From an uncultured Eubacteriales bacterium (GTDB lineage: Bacteria; Bacillota; Clostridia; Oscillospirales; Ruminococcaceae), in NCBI GenBank assembly GCA_959605275.1, contig CAUHFD010000005.1, forward strand, positions 1-33,838: a stretch of 33,838 nucleotides of DNA. Reading direction: 5' to 3'. The position numbers were made by a program, and so were the translations under genes. Under the pieces are notes generated by a model. That model saw nothing but the letters and a program-made list of their open reading frames with translations. It did not search any database and was not told the origin of the DNA. Shown piece by piece: positions 17,035 through 25,729 of this stretch. Each line of letters begins with the position of its first letter. Position 1 is the stretch's first letter.

Positions 17035-17907
17035 TTAATCTTTCATTCCGGAGGTAGACATCGCCTCGGTCACATTGCTTTGCGTCAATATAAATACAAT
17101 AATCGGAATGCTCATCATAATGAAGTTTACTGCACCGCCGACACCCGCCCGGGCCAATCCGCTCGTTGCGATAAGGCTTAGCGCATAAGACAGCGGCTTC
17201 ATTTCCTCGCTGTATAAAAGCAAACTGTTACCCGTCATCCACAGTTGTTGAACCGCAAACAGCATCAGCGTCAGCCAGGCCGGGCGGACAATCGGCATAA
17301 CGATCCGCCAAAACAAAGTCATGTCCGTAGCACCATCTATTTGTGCTGCTTCCAACAGCGAGTCCGGTACCATCTGCTCAATAAACTGTTTCATGATATA
17401 AAGCCCTATAGGAAGACAAAAAGCAGGGAGAATGATGGATAAATAGTTATCAACAAGTCCGAGTTTCGTCATAATAACATAACTTGGCGTAGCGGTAACA
17501 TTTCCGTTGAACATCAAAGCGCCAACGATCGTTACAAAGATGATTTTGCTTCCCGGAAATGTTCTTTTTGCCAGCGGAAATGCACACATGGAGCCTAAAA
17601 TAATCAAGCCTGCTGTTCCGGCTACCGTTACAAAAACCGTATTAAACAGGTATCTGGAAAAAGGGACCAACGAATTGCCCAACAAATTGCTCAGATCCTT
17701 AAAATTTTGCAAAGTCGGCGCTCTCGGGATAAAATGCGGCGGAAAAACAAAGTATTCCTCCAAGGGCTTAAAAGCATTTCCGACAGCGAATATCAAGGGC
17801 AGCGCCATGATGATGCCCATAATTGTAAGAAATATGATCAGCATAACATCTCCGCCGATCGATTTGCCTGGGCGCTTTCTTATATGTATCCTCTTATGAG
17901 CAGTCAT
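17035..17907 (-). CDS. Carbohydrate ABC transporter permease (MalG/LplC-like), pair 1
   Basis: 290 residues with six predicted membrane segments and a basic N-terminus. The EAA loop is LLEAAQIDGATDMTLFWRIV followed by MP, around residues 180-202. It resembles the LplC/YtcP subgroup of CUT1 permeases, which usually work with long, non-standard binding proteins such as the one at 18839-21712. The start overlaps the stop of the partner permease in a TAATG junction, so translation is coupled. AAAGG lies 10 nt upstream. No ATPase is encoded nearby. The family is certain; the substrate is unknown. Confidence 0.9.
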   Translation of the reverse strand: MTAHKRIHIRKRPGKSIGGDVMLIIFLTIMGIIMALPLIFAVGNAFKPLEEYFVFPPHFIPRAPTLQNFKDLSNLLGNSLVPFSRYLFNTVFVTVAGTAGLIILGSMCAFPLAKRTFPGSKIIFVTIVGALMFNGNVTATPSYVIMTKLGLVDNYLSIILPAFCLPIGLYIMKQFIEQMVPDSLLEAAQIDGATDMTLFWRIVMPIVRPAWLTLMLFAVQQLWMTGNSLLLYSEEMKPLSYALSLIATSGLARAGVGGAVNFIMMSIPIIVFILTQSNVTEAMSTSGMKD

Positions 17908-18827
17908 TAGCTACCAACCTTTCTTAAAAGCCTTTGTACAACAAGATTGGTTACAACCATAAGCACAAACAAAACAGTTGCAATCGCACAGGCATAGCCC
18001 ATTTCAAAACGTGTGTTGCCGTAATCCTGCATATGTTGGATCAGGGTGTGCATGGCATAGTTATTACTGGGATTCCCGAAAAGCTGCGTTACAATGTCGC
18101 CGATAGTAAAGGCACTTGTTATGCTGGTTACGGCACCAAACAGAAGCTGTGGCTTCAAGCAAGGCAGCGTAATAAACCATAGCTGTTGATAGCGGTTTTT
18201 GACACCGTCAACAGAAGCGGCTTCATAAAGAGATTTGTCGATTCCTTGCAAACCTGCAATAAAGGAAAGGAAAGATAGTCCCATGCTCATCCACAACTGT
18301 GCGATCACGCAGACTCCAAACATATAGTTCGGGTCAGACAGCCACTGAATCGGAGTATCAATAAAACCCAGACTGTACAGAAGGGAGTTCATGTATCCGT
18401 AGGAGTCATTGCTGAATATGATGGTAAACAGATATGCCGCCCCGCCCGAAATCGACGGTGCATAAAACAGCAGTGTCAGAAGCGCCCGTATTTTCGGCGT
18501 GACCTCGTTTATTGCCCATGCCAGCAAAAGGGACAAGATATATCCTGCCGGTCCGGTGATTGCCGCCAAGGCTAGGGTGTTCATGAGACTGGTTTTAAAA
18601 ACCGAATCATGTAAAAACAGATTCAAATAATTGTCAAGGAAAGCAAAATCCGGTGTCTGAAGCAGATTGAAGTTGGTAAAACTTAAAACAATCGCAGCAA
18701 TAACCGGCAAAATCACAAAGACGAAAAAGCATATCAGATAGCCGGACATCATAAAGTAATTGTTTCTGTTTTTGACAATCTCACGCCATAAGGAATATTT
18801 GCTCTTATTACTCATTTTATCTCTCAT
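17907..18827 (-). CDS. Carbohydrate ABC transporter permease (MalF/LplB-like), pair 1
   Basis: About 306 residues with six predicted membrane segments, the first at about 20-45 (YLICFFVFVILPVIAAIVL). The EAA loop is YEAASVDGVKNRYQQLWFIT followed by LP. The frame begins with a GTG at 18833, but GGGAG lies 7 nt before the ATG at 18827, so I prefer that start; a third in-frame ATG at 18815 is also possible. It starts 12 bp after the long binding-protein gene and ends in a TAATG overlap with its partner permease. Binding protein and two permeases form one importer unit. Confidence 0.9.
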   Translation of the reverse strand: MRDKMSNKSKYSLWREIVKNRNNYFMMSGYLICFFVFVILPVIAAIVLSFTNFNLLQTPDFAFLDNYLNLFLHDSVFKTSLMNTLALAAITGPAGYILSLLLAWAINEVTPKIRALLTLLFYAPSISGGAAYLFTIIFSNDSYGYMNSLLYSLGFIDTPIQWLSDPNYMFGVCVIAQLWMSMGLSFLSFIAGLQGIDKSLYEAASVDGVKNRYQQLWFITLPCLKPQLLFGAVTSITSAFTIGDIVTQLFGNPSNNYAMHTLIQHMQDYGNTRFEMGYACAIATVLFVLMVVTNLVVQRLLRKVGS

Positions 18828-18838
18828 CTCCACACTCC

Positions 18839-21712
18839 CTATGACAGTTTGAATTCCTTGCGCTTTCTGGTGATTTCGGTATTAATATTGGCTGTATGCT
18901 CAAGGAGAGCCTCGGTCGGATCCTTGCCGTTAATTAGCGTATCCCTAAAAGCAAAGCCCATTTCCCTCGTAAGCAGATAGCTTCCCGGGATTTCTGGAAT
19001 TCCCTTCGCATAGCTAAGCTGTTCCTGGATCGTAAGCATATTTCCCTTTTTCCAAGGAAGCTGTTCAATCGCTTCCTTGTTTGCCACAGGATATCTCGCA
19101 GAAGCGCCCAAAATCTCCTCCATCTCTTTAGCAAAGGAGGACTGTACTTTAGCACGACACCACCACTCCATATATTTCCATGCTAACTCAGGATTTTTCG
19201 CATCCTTGAGCATGATTGTACCTGTTCCCGAGCTTGCTACGCTTCTGTCTATGGTTCCGTCTTCTTTTTTGGTTCCCGGCACGAGAGTGAAATCCCAAAG
19301 GCCACTGATTTCCGGCGCAAAAACCGACAGGGAGTTAAACATATTGATATCGCTGATACCGATCGGGATTTCTCCCATACGGAATCGATTAGCAAAATCA
19401 AAAGTATAATCCATTCCATAATTAGTGTAAAAATCGGTAAAAGTCCGGAATACGTCAAGACTTGTCTCGCTACCAAGGAGCGTTCTTGTGCGCTGTTCAT
19501 CATAAATCTCGCCGCTATTTTGAAAAAGCATAGACCAAAGCATGGACAGATCAACCGAGCTGACAATCGAACCGTTTGCAACACACATTCCAAACTGCAT
19601 ATTATTGTTGTTTAAAACAGGAAGGATATCAATAACATCTTCCCAGGTCTGCGGGATTTCGACGTCTAGTTCCTCAAGGATATCTTTCCGGTAATACATG
19701 AGAGGGATAACCTGCGTTTCGGGCAAGCCGTAAGTCCTGCCATCAAAGACATAGGGAACCATTGCGCTTTCATGGAAACGCTCGCAAACCTCGTCAAAGC
19801 CTTCAAAGTCGTCAAGGGCTTGCACAGCGCCACGGAATGCATAATTAACCGGCTCGGTGCTGGCAATCGTCAAAAACACATCAGGGCCCTTTCCTGACAG
19901 GATCGCCGGCAGCAGAGAGCCGGTGATTACCTGTTTAAAGTTGACACTGATCCCCGTCTCTTTTTCAAAACTGTTCGCGATCAATCCCCTGATGACGGTT
20001 GCCTGATCACGCCCGACCGATGTCCAAACGGTTATGCTGCCTTCCTCTTCGCTGCTGTCTCCGATGGCATTGTAATCCTTGAAAAAGCTGACGAAGAACA
20101 TCTTAAGATTTGACTCCAATTTTGCAAAAAATCCTGCTTCCGCCCTTGGCATAACTGCGTTTTCCGGCACGGCGGCAATATAGTCGAGATCGAGAGGTTG
20201 TTGCTGTGCTGTCAGCAGCCATGACCCCAGCGTTACAATGCTGTTTTTAAAATCCGAAAATTTCTGGGGAATTTTATCCGGCCGCTCAAGCATATTTTCC
20301 AGACATATCGTCATGACCGTAAGGCTATTCGCATATGCGCCTTTATTCCCATTAATCGCTTCTATCTTTTTCACGCATTTGGTCAGACGCTCAATCTCCT
20401 GTTCCATGATCTCCATGCATTCCGGAAGAGCCTCTTCGATATAATAGTCCCTGTTTGGATCCGGATTTGAGCCGGTTATCATCAAAATCTGCCGATACAC
20501 GTAGTTCAAATTCTCTGTTGCTTCTGAAACGGAACGGATAATCTCTGTAAAATCACCGAGATTAACCTCCAGCTTTAGCTCATATGTCTGATCCTTTTCA
20601 AAATAGAATTTGCACTGTTCCTCTCCTACCGTCACATAGATCATCTGCCAGTTCGAATCGAAAGGGATTACGATGTTTTCAGCCTCTTTAAAAGGAATTT
20701 CATCATTTATATAAAGTCGGCGGCTTACTGCCCTGCCGCTTACAAAATTGTTTCTCGCTCTGAAAGCCAGTTTATAAAGGCCGCTTTCATTCACCTTAAT
20801 TTGCCAAGTTATTGTGTCGCCGCACTCCTGCCAGTTTGTCGATCCGACTGTATTGAGAAGCAAGTGTGCTTCATCAAACGGCTGTGTCAATGGTGAAGCA
20901 CGGTCATATATGGGATAAACTGTTGGCTGAGAGGTGATATAGGTATTTTCAGCCTGTACAATTACAGGTGTTACCCCGCTAGCCGCCGTATAGCCCATGT
21001 CATTATACTGTTCTTTTAATTGCTCATAGCTAATTAAATCTTCAATTTTCTCAAGCCGGACCGAGGCGATCGCCATAGGTTCCTGCTCAGATTGTAGCTT
21101 TATGGTATGTCTTCCTTGTGTGAATAAAAACTCAAATGGTTGATCGTAGAGCCCCGACGCATCGGTGACAGAATAGCTCATCCACTTAGGAACTTCTTCT
21201 CTTGTCGGTCTCAGTTCGTCTCCCTTGTTGTCGAACTCGAATCCGTTGTTATACTCTACTGTGTTTTTCCAAGCCCGATTAAAATCTACGTTTCTTGCTT
21301 CTGAAAATGGATAAGCGCCATCGATCATAACGCCTCTTTTGATAGTAGCACCCTTTCCCTCCACGGGATAGTAATCAATCACAAGCTTATATTTGGCTTC
21401 TTTCGGAACATCGACGGTAAACTCGACGAATCCATCCTCGCCCGTTACAGCCGCCTGCTTTCCCTCAATCTCTTTTAGCTTCGTATCGCCGCTGGCGGAT
21501 ATTGCAGACAAATCCAATTCAATTGTGCTGTCTGCCCTTTGCTTGTCTTTATACTTTTGGTCATATTCATAATAGCTTTGCGAGCTTTCCGATTGTGATG
21601 ATCGAGTGGGTGTCTGTTCCTGTTGCGGATCATCAGCCAAAGTTTCCATTATAAACATATTGGCAATTAAAGCAAAAACAAGAAAAAGACTGATGAATTT
21701 GCGTTTGTTCAT
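18839..21712 (-). CDS. Very long extracellular solute-binding protein with N-terminal carbohydrate-binding-like modules
   Basis: 957 residues, over twice the usual length of a sugar-binding protein. A signal peptide (residues 1-27, no lipobox cysteine) is followed by a charged Gln/Ser linker. Next come two beta-sandwich modules resembling CBM6/CBM35-type folds (about 60-225, and 250-390 beginning VIVQAENTYI), and a helical segment (about 395-520). The C-terminal part is a family 1 solute-binding domain (about 555-957), with features such as GKGPDVFLTIAS, PLMYYRKDILEEL and WKYMEWWCRAK. It would capture oligosaccharides for the adjacent permeases. AAAGGA sits 8 nt before the ATG. With no lipid anchor it may be held by its N-terminal modules, by the membrane or by the permeases. 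Confidence 0.85.
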   Translation of the reverse strand: MNKRKFISLFLVFALIANMFIMETLADDPQQEQTPTRSSQSESSQSYYEYDQKYKDKQRADSTIELDLSAISASGDTKLKEIEGKQAAVTGEDGFVEFTVDVPKEAKYKLVIDYYPVEGKGATIKRGVMIDGAYPFSEARNVDFNRAWKNTVEYNNGFEFDNKGDELRPTREEVPKWMSYSVTDASGLYDQPFEFLFTQGRHTIKLQSEQEPMAIASVRLEKIEDLISYEQLKEQYNDMGYTAASGVTPVIVQAENTYITSQPTVYPIYDRASPLTQPFDEAHLLLNTVGSTNWQECGDTITWQIKVNESGLYKLAFRARNNFVSGRAVSRRLYINDEIPFKEAENIVIPFDSNWQMIYVTVGEEQCKFYFEKDQTYELKLEVNLGDFTEIIRSVSEATENLNYVYRQILMITGSNPDPNRDYYIEEALPECMEIMEQEIERLTKCVKKIEAINGNKGAYANSLTVMTICLENMLERPDKIPQKFSDFKNSIVTLGSWLLTAQQQPLDLDYIAAVPENAVMPRAEAGFFAKLESNLKMFFVSFFKDYNAIGDSSEEEGSITVWTSVGRDQATVIRGLIANSFEKETGISVNFKQVITGSLLPAILSGKGPDVFLTIASTEPVNYAFRGAVQALDDFEGFDEVCERFHESAMVPYVFDGRTYGLPETQVIPLMYYRKDILEELDVEIPQTWEDVIDILPVLNNNNMQFGMCVANGSIVSSVDLSMLWSMLFQNSGEIYDEQRTRTLLGSETSLDVFRTFTDFYTNYGMDYTFDFANRFRMGEIPIGISDINMFNSLSVFAPEISGLWDFTLVPGTKKEDGTIDRSVASSGTGTIMLKDAKNPELAWKYMEWWCRAKVQSSFAKEMEEILGASARYPVANKEAIEQLPWKKGNMLTIQEQLSYAKGIPEIPGSYLLTREMGFAFRDTLINGKDPTEALLEHTANINTEITRKRKEFKLS

Positions 21713-21785
21713 GGCAACTATCCTTTCTTTGCAGCAATAAGTTTTCGTTTTACCCCGTAAAGGCTAAGCATTTATAGCAACACAC

Positions 21786-21820
21786 CGTCACAGAACAGTC
21801 TATCAAACCGTTCTGTGACG
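21786..21820. other. Intercistronic 11-bp hairpin in a 293-bp gap
   Basis: CGTCACAGAAC (21786-21796) pairs perfectly with GTTCTGTGACG (21810-21820) around a 13-nt loop. It lies between the two binding-protein genes. No U-run follows on the minus strand, so it is more likely an mRNA stabilising or processing structure than a terminator. The rest of the gap (21713-22005) holds the AAAGGA site of the downstream gene. It also holds about 190 bp open in both orientations (a 64-codon frame on the plus strand) without a ribosome binding site or recognisable product, possibly a decayed gene piece. Confidence 0.5.
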
Positions 21821-22005
21821 CTGATGCCAGAAACAAGTGGGAATATCGTGTTGCCTTATGGCTTCACACCCCGCCTTCCGGAATTGATGTTTCCGGAAAC
21901 TGTTGACCCAAATGTCTTCAAAATCTCCCATGCTTTAATCTATTTGCGCGGGAACAACAAGTATTTCCATCGCTGCCAGTACGGATTTTCATTTACTTAT
22001 TTCTG

Positions 22006-23424
22006 TTAGGAATTCATGTCTTCTTCCGTCAGGCCGTAAAAGAATGATCCGATCCAATACTCCATATTGTTCGCAATGGTTTCCATCGCCGCCTTGGGCG
22101 TTTTGGTTACGGAACGGGTGCAGGAATAAATCGCTTCGCCTAAAATATCAGAGCCCTGCATTCCCCACGAAGCATCCGCAACGACGCTGTCACAACACAG
22201 ATTATACATTTCAAGCCATTTGTTATCACCCTGAAGCCGATTCGCTTTAAAAGCGTCAAAATATTCCTCTTTATCCTCATCATAAGAAGAGTAAACAGGT
22301 TCGGAAATGGCATTAAAGATAATAGCCGCCTTTTCCGCGTCAGCATTTGAATTCATCATGGACCAGCAATTAATATCGTTGGCCATATTAATGTAACTGT
22401 CCGCACCGGGTCCGATCGGCAGCGGCACAAAGCCCCACTCCATATCTTCTTTTATTTTGCTGTCCTTGCCGGTAATGGAGAACAAATAGTCCTGTGTTCC
22501 GATAAAGAAGCCTACTTCACCGTTGAGCCACTTATTAAAGCCGGCATAAAGGTCACGTCCGGAAGACGACGTCAGGATTTTATCGGTATAAAACCATTTG
22601 TTCAAGTAATTAAGGGCTTCCTGCGCGTTATTATCAAGCAGCGCAAATGTCCATTTATCCTGATTGTTCTTTTTAATAATGCTGCCCCCGTTGGCGAAGA
22701 TAAACGGCAGTTCAATACTCTGTGCGTTCCAATCTATTCCAGCCAATCCCCACTGGTTGATTTCTCCGCCATCGGTGCGTTTCGTCAGCTTCTTGCACAT
22801 TTCTTCAAATTTGGCAAAGGTCCAGTTATTGCTTTTTACAAGCTCGTAAGGGTCCTCAAGGCCGTTTGCATCAATCAAAGATTTGTTGTAAAACAGCATA
22901 TAACCTACCGGCATTCTCTGATAGTCATAACAAAGTCCGTAAACCTTGCCGTCTTTCGTGGTTATGGAGTTAACCTTTTTATTGAATTTATCTGCGTTTA
23001 CGTTAATACCGCCCAAATCATTCAAGGGTTTTAGGGAAGATGCAATTGTCTGAAAACGTGCATAGTCAAGCTCAAAAAAATCATAATATTTATTTCCGGC
23101 TGCTACTGATGTCGCAAGTTCGTTGGAGAAAGATACTGCATTAAGAGTTACATTTTTGATTTTGCAATTATATTTCTTTTCGATTTCTTCATACCGCGCC
23201 AATCTTTTATCTCCGTATTCTGTCGCACCGGCTTCAGGATAATTCGCCCAGTTCCAGATCGTAGCCCAGGTAAATTCATAGCCACCCAAGTCCTGCACAA
23301 CGGCTTCGCTATCCGTTCCGTCCGGCTTTTTAGAAGATGAATCACAAGAACAGCATACAGAAACCGCCAACAACACAGCTATATGGATTGCCAGCATCCG
23401 CAAAATTTTAGTTTTCTTCTCCAT
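22006..23424 (-). CDS. Extracellular sugar-binding lipoprotein (ABC importer)
   Basis: 472 residues. The signal peptide ends in a cysteine cluster (VCCSC); Cys27, preceded by Ser, is the best lipidation site. A Ser/Lys/Asp spacer leads to a family 1 solute-binding fold, with features such as KYYDFFELDYARF, YMLFYNKSLID, NQWGLAGIDW and WGFVPLPIGPG. Unlike the neighbouring 957-residue protein it has normal length. It could feed either permease pair; two pairs and two binding proteins in the locus suggest one each, but which goes with which cannot be read. GAAAGGA lies about 7 nt before the ATG. The gene starts 29 bp after the surface-domain protein gene and is followed by the 293-bp gap. Confidence 0.88.
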   Translation of the reverse strand: MEKKTKILRMLAIHIAVLLAVSVCCSCDSSSKKPDGTDSEAVVQDLGGYEFTWATIWNWANYPEAGATEYGDKRLARYEEIEKKYNCKIKNVTLNAVSFSNELATSVAAGNKYYDFFELDYARFQTIASSLKPLNDLGGINVNADKFNKKVNSITTKDGKVYGLCYDYQRMPVGYMLFYNKSLIDANGLEDPYELVKSNNWTFAKFEEMCKKLTKRTDGGEINQWGLAGIDWNAQSIELPFIFANGGSIIKKNNQDKWTFALLDNNAQEALNYLNKWFYTDKILTSSSGRDLYAGFNKWLNGEVGFFIGTQDYLFSITGKDSKIKEDMEWGFVPLPIGPGADSYINMANDINCWSMMNSNADAEKAAIIFNAISEPVYSSYDEDKEEYFDAFKANRLQGDNKWLEMYNLCCDSVVADASWGMQGSDILGEAIYSCTRSVTKTPKAAMETIANNMEYWIGSFFYGLTEEDMNS

Positions 23425-23452
23425 GTTCGTTCCTTTCTCAGCCTCATTGATA

Positions 23453-24778
23453 TTATTGTGCTCTCTTCTTTGCTAAAACAACCACAGCAGCGGAAGCAGA
23501 AAGAAGCAGAAACGCAAAGAAGATACAGCCGACCGAATTTACACCAGTATCCGCAACATGATTACCACCGCCATTGCTGATCGTTGCCGGATTTTTCTCG
23601 GAAAGATACAGTTCATCCACCTTTAAAGCAACATTCGTGCCGGACGGATCCACATACAACGCAAAATAAATCATATCGGTATCAGAAAGTCCGCTAATCT
23701 GGCTTGACAGGTTGAAGGTATGCAGTCCTGTTTTGGTGTTCGCCCGAACCCAGTCTTCTAAACTTGCGTCAATAAAATCAGGATTCTTAAAAGCTGGAGC
23801 AAGCCCGTTCTTTCCATAGAACATTCTCATATAGGGACCGTCGGCCGCAGCACCTGAATTGCCGATTTTAATGTTGAAGTACGGTGTTTTCTTGATCTGC
23901 TCCACAGTGAATGCCCAAACCACGTTGGCATTAACCGCCGTGCCGTCTTTGGAAGCCATGGTAAAACCGCTGCCGGAGGTCGGAGTAATCGTCACATTTG
24001 TTCCGACCCACCAACCATTCGCTCCGTCGTCAGAAGCTAAAGGTTTCACCGCAAAAGTCTTGTTTGCTACAGTGCTCTCTGTGTTCTCGGTGCTTGCAGT
24101 ACTTTCGGTGCTTGCAGTACTCTCGGTGCTTGCAGTGCTTTCGGTACTCTCGGTGCTTTCGGTGTTTTCGGTGCTCTCGGTACTTTCAGTGCTTTCGGTG
24201 CTGCTTTCTTCTCCGGAAGATGCAGTGGAAAGATACAGTTCATCCACCTTTAAAGCATCATTCGTGCCGGACGGATCCACATACAACACCAGCCAAATCG
24301 TATCATTGTCAGTAAGACTATTAATCTGTTCTGTCATATCAAAGGTATGAAGTCCTGTTTTGGTATTTGCCCTTACCCAGTTTTGCAGGTTCGGGTCAAG
24401 AAAATCAGGGTTTTGGAAAACCTCTACTGCCGAACCTACTCCATAATACATTCTCAGATAAGGTCCGCCGTCTGCAGCACCTGTATTGCCGATTTTAATG
24501 TTAAAGTTCGGCATTTTCTTAAGCTGCGTTACAGTCATGAACCAAATAATGTTTGCATTAACCGCCGTGCCGTCTTTGGAAGCCATGGTGAAACCACTAC
24601 CGGAAGTCGGAGTCACAGTTACATTTGTGCCTAACCACCAACCATTCGCACCATTGTCAGTCGCGCTTGGCGTACATGGAAACGTAGTCTCGCTTGCCAA
24701 TACGCTGACGTAACATACAGTGAGCATAGATAAAGCCATTATAAGGGAAACAATTCCTGCTGTAACCTTTTTTAACAT
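23453..24778 (-). CDS. Exported, membrane-anchored protein with two copies of an unrecognised domain
   Basis: About 441 residues. Signal peptide (about 1-28), domain copy 1 (about 32-185), a linker of repeated Glu-Ser-Thr (about 186-235), domain copy 2 (about 238-395), then a short NGGG linker, a VADTG motif, one membrane helix and the basic tail AKKRAQ. The two copies share PTSGSGFTMASKDGTAVNAN, NPDF or similar, DWVRANTKTGLHTF, YVDPSGTN and ALKVDELYLS. VADTG plus helix plus basic tail resembles a degenerate sortase signal, but membrane retention is equally possible. I do not know the domain; the all-beta look and the locus suggest glycan binding. AGAGAGG lies 9 nt before the ATG at 24778; a TTG at 24799 is less likely. 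Confidence 0.82.
   Translation of the reverse strand: MLKKVTAGIVSLIMALSMLTVCYVSVLASETTFPCTPSATDNGANGWWLGTNVTVTPTSGSGFTMASKDGTAVNANIIWFMTVTQLKKMPNFNIKIGNTGAADGGPYLRMYYGVGSAVEVFQNPDFLDPNLQNWVRANTKTGLHTFDMTEQINSLTDNDTIWLVLYVDPSGTNDALKVDELYLSTASSGEESSTESTESTESTENTESTESTESTASTESTASTESTASTENTESTVANKTFAVKPLASDDGANGWWVGTNVTITPTSGSGFTMASKDGTAVNANVVWAFTVEQIKKTPYFNIKIGNSGAAADGPYMRMFYGKNGLAPAFKNPDFIDASLEDWVRANTKTGLHTFNLSSQISGLSDTDMIYFALYVDPSGTNVALKVDELYLSEKNPATISNGGGNHVADTGVNSVGCIFFAFLLLSASAAVVVLAKKRAQ
24072..24207 (-). repeat. Glu-Ser-Thr codon repeat (inter-domain linker)
   Basis: Roughly fifteen tandem 9-bp units encode EST, AST or ENT tripeptides between the two domain copies of the anchored protein. 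Synonymous codon changes between units show that the tract is maintained as protein. It would be a flexible, probably glycosylatable spacer. Such tracts change length by slippage. Confidence 0.85.
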
Positions 24779-24827
24779 TTCTGAATACCTCTCTTTCAAT
24801 ATTAATTAAAGCTTAGTAAGCTCTAAA

Positions 24828-25652
24828 TTACTCTTTATTGCCTTTTTTCTTTTTCATGACAATCAGAACAATAACGCCCGCCACTACGACAACCGCTACA
24901 ATAACGATAACAACGGGAACAACATAGGAAGGAGCAGCCTCACCGCCGGAGGTATTGCTGGCTTCCTGCGAGGACACCTCTGCCGCGGGCGTAGCTGTAA
25001 CAGAGGACATCTCGGCCTGGGATGAAATGACGGTAGAGGAAGTCTTTGCCTGAGACGAAGCCAAAACGGAAGAAGTATTGGTAGAAGTCTCCGCTTTTAC
25101 CTCTGTAGCAGAGAGATAAAGTTCGGAAATTTCCAGTGCGGTGCCAGTTTCAAATGGATCCTGATAAATGCAGAACTGAAAAGTGGAGTCGTCCGATGTT
25201 CCTTCCGGAAGCTGCTCCAAAATATTAAAGCAATGCAGACCCGTCTTTGAATTGGCACGTACCCAGTTCTCCAAGTTGGGGTCCCTGAAATCCGGGTTAA
25301 CAATCGTATCCTGGACGTTATCTAAATAATAGATAAGCCGCATATATGGTCCGTCTGTCACGCTGCCCGTATTCTTAACATTAATCACGAAATACGGCGT
25401 CTTTTTCAGCTGCGTAATTGGAATCGACCATACAATATGCGAATTTACGGCTGTTCCGTCTTTTGACAGCATTTTAAAGCCGCTCCCGGAAGTGGGCGTA
25501 ACGGTAACATTCGCTCCCACCAACCAATCTTCACCCGCCTCAGCTGACGGAGTACAATTGTAGTTTTTTTCCGCCGCAAACACTGTTGAAAAAGCGCTTA
25601 TTGAAATGCTCAAAAGCATTGCGACGAAAAGTGAGATAATTTTCTTTGCCAT
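24828..25652 (-). CDS. Exported, membrane-anchored protein with one copy of the unrecognised domain
   Basis: About 274 residues. Signal peptide (about 1-27, ending VFAA), one copy of the domain also found twice in the next protein (about 30-180), a Ser/Thr/Ala-rich linker (about 185-240) and a C-terminal membrane helix with the basic tail MKKKKGNKE. Shared features are VTVTPTSGSGF, SKDGTAVN, PYMRL, NPDFRDPNLENWVRAN, KTGLH and ALEISELYLS. It has no catalytic-looking motif. Being first of the exported block and next to a binding protein suggests a surface glycan receptor. GAGGAG sits about 8 nt before the ATG at 25652; an upstream ATG at 25673 lacks a site. Confidence 0.82.
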   Translation of the reverse strand: MAKKIISLFVAMLLSISISAFSTVFAAEKNYNCTPSAEAGEDWLVGANVTVTPTSGSGFKMLSKDGTAVNSHIVWSIPITQLKKTPYFVINVKNTGSVTDGPYMRLIYYLDNVQDTIVNPDFRDPNLENWVRANSKTGLHCFNILEQLPEGTSDDSTFQFCIYQDPFETGTALEISELYLSATEVKAETSTNTSSVLASSQAKTSSTVISSQAEMSSVTATPAAEVSSQEASNTSGGEAAPSYVVPVVIVIVAVVVVAGVIVLIVMKKKKGNKE

Positions 25653-25689
25653 AGTATCATTCTCCTCTTGCATTTTATTTAGGTTAATA

Positions 25690-25708
25690 AAGGGAACCTA
25701 TAACCCTT
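25690..25708 (-). terminator. Weak terminator or attenuator between the catabolic and surface genes
   Basis: On the minus strand a 5-bp stem (AAGGG/CCCTT, 9-nt loop) is followed by TTATTAA. It lies in the 77-bp gap after the GH-A gene and before the exported proteins. The stem is short and the U-run broken, so termination would be partial at best. Confidence 0.3.
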
Positions 25709-25729
25709 ATAAACAGTAAAAACATATAG

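Noticed and set aside
21815..22009. 64-codon plus-strand frame in the gap between binding-protein genes
   Set aside because: GTG start without a ribosome binding site and no recognised product; mentioned only as a possible decayed fragment.
23520..23560. VADTG before the C-terminal helix as a sortase signal
   Set aside because: The proline of LPXTG is missing and no sortase is in the window, so it is noted only as a resemblance.
24072..24207. Short tandem repeats that might suggest a CRISPR array
   Set aside because: Units are 9 bp, in frame and without spacers; they encode a protein linker.
23859..24350. 163-codon plus-strand frame with Val-Leu-Ser repeats
   Set aside because: It is the antisense reading of the Glu-Ser-Thr linker repeat.
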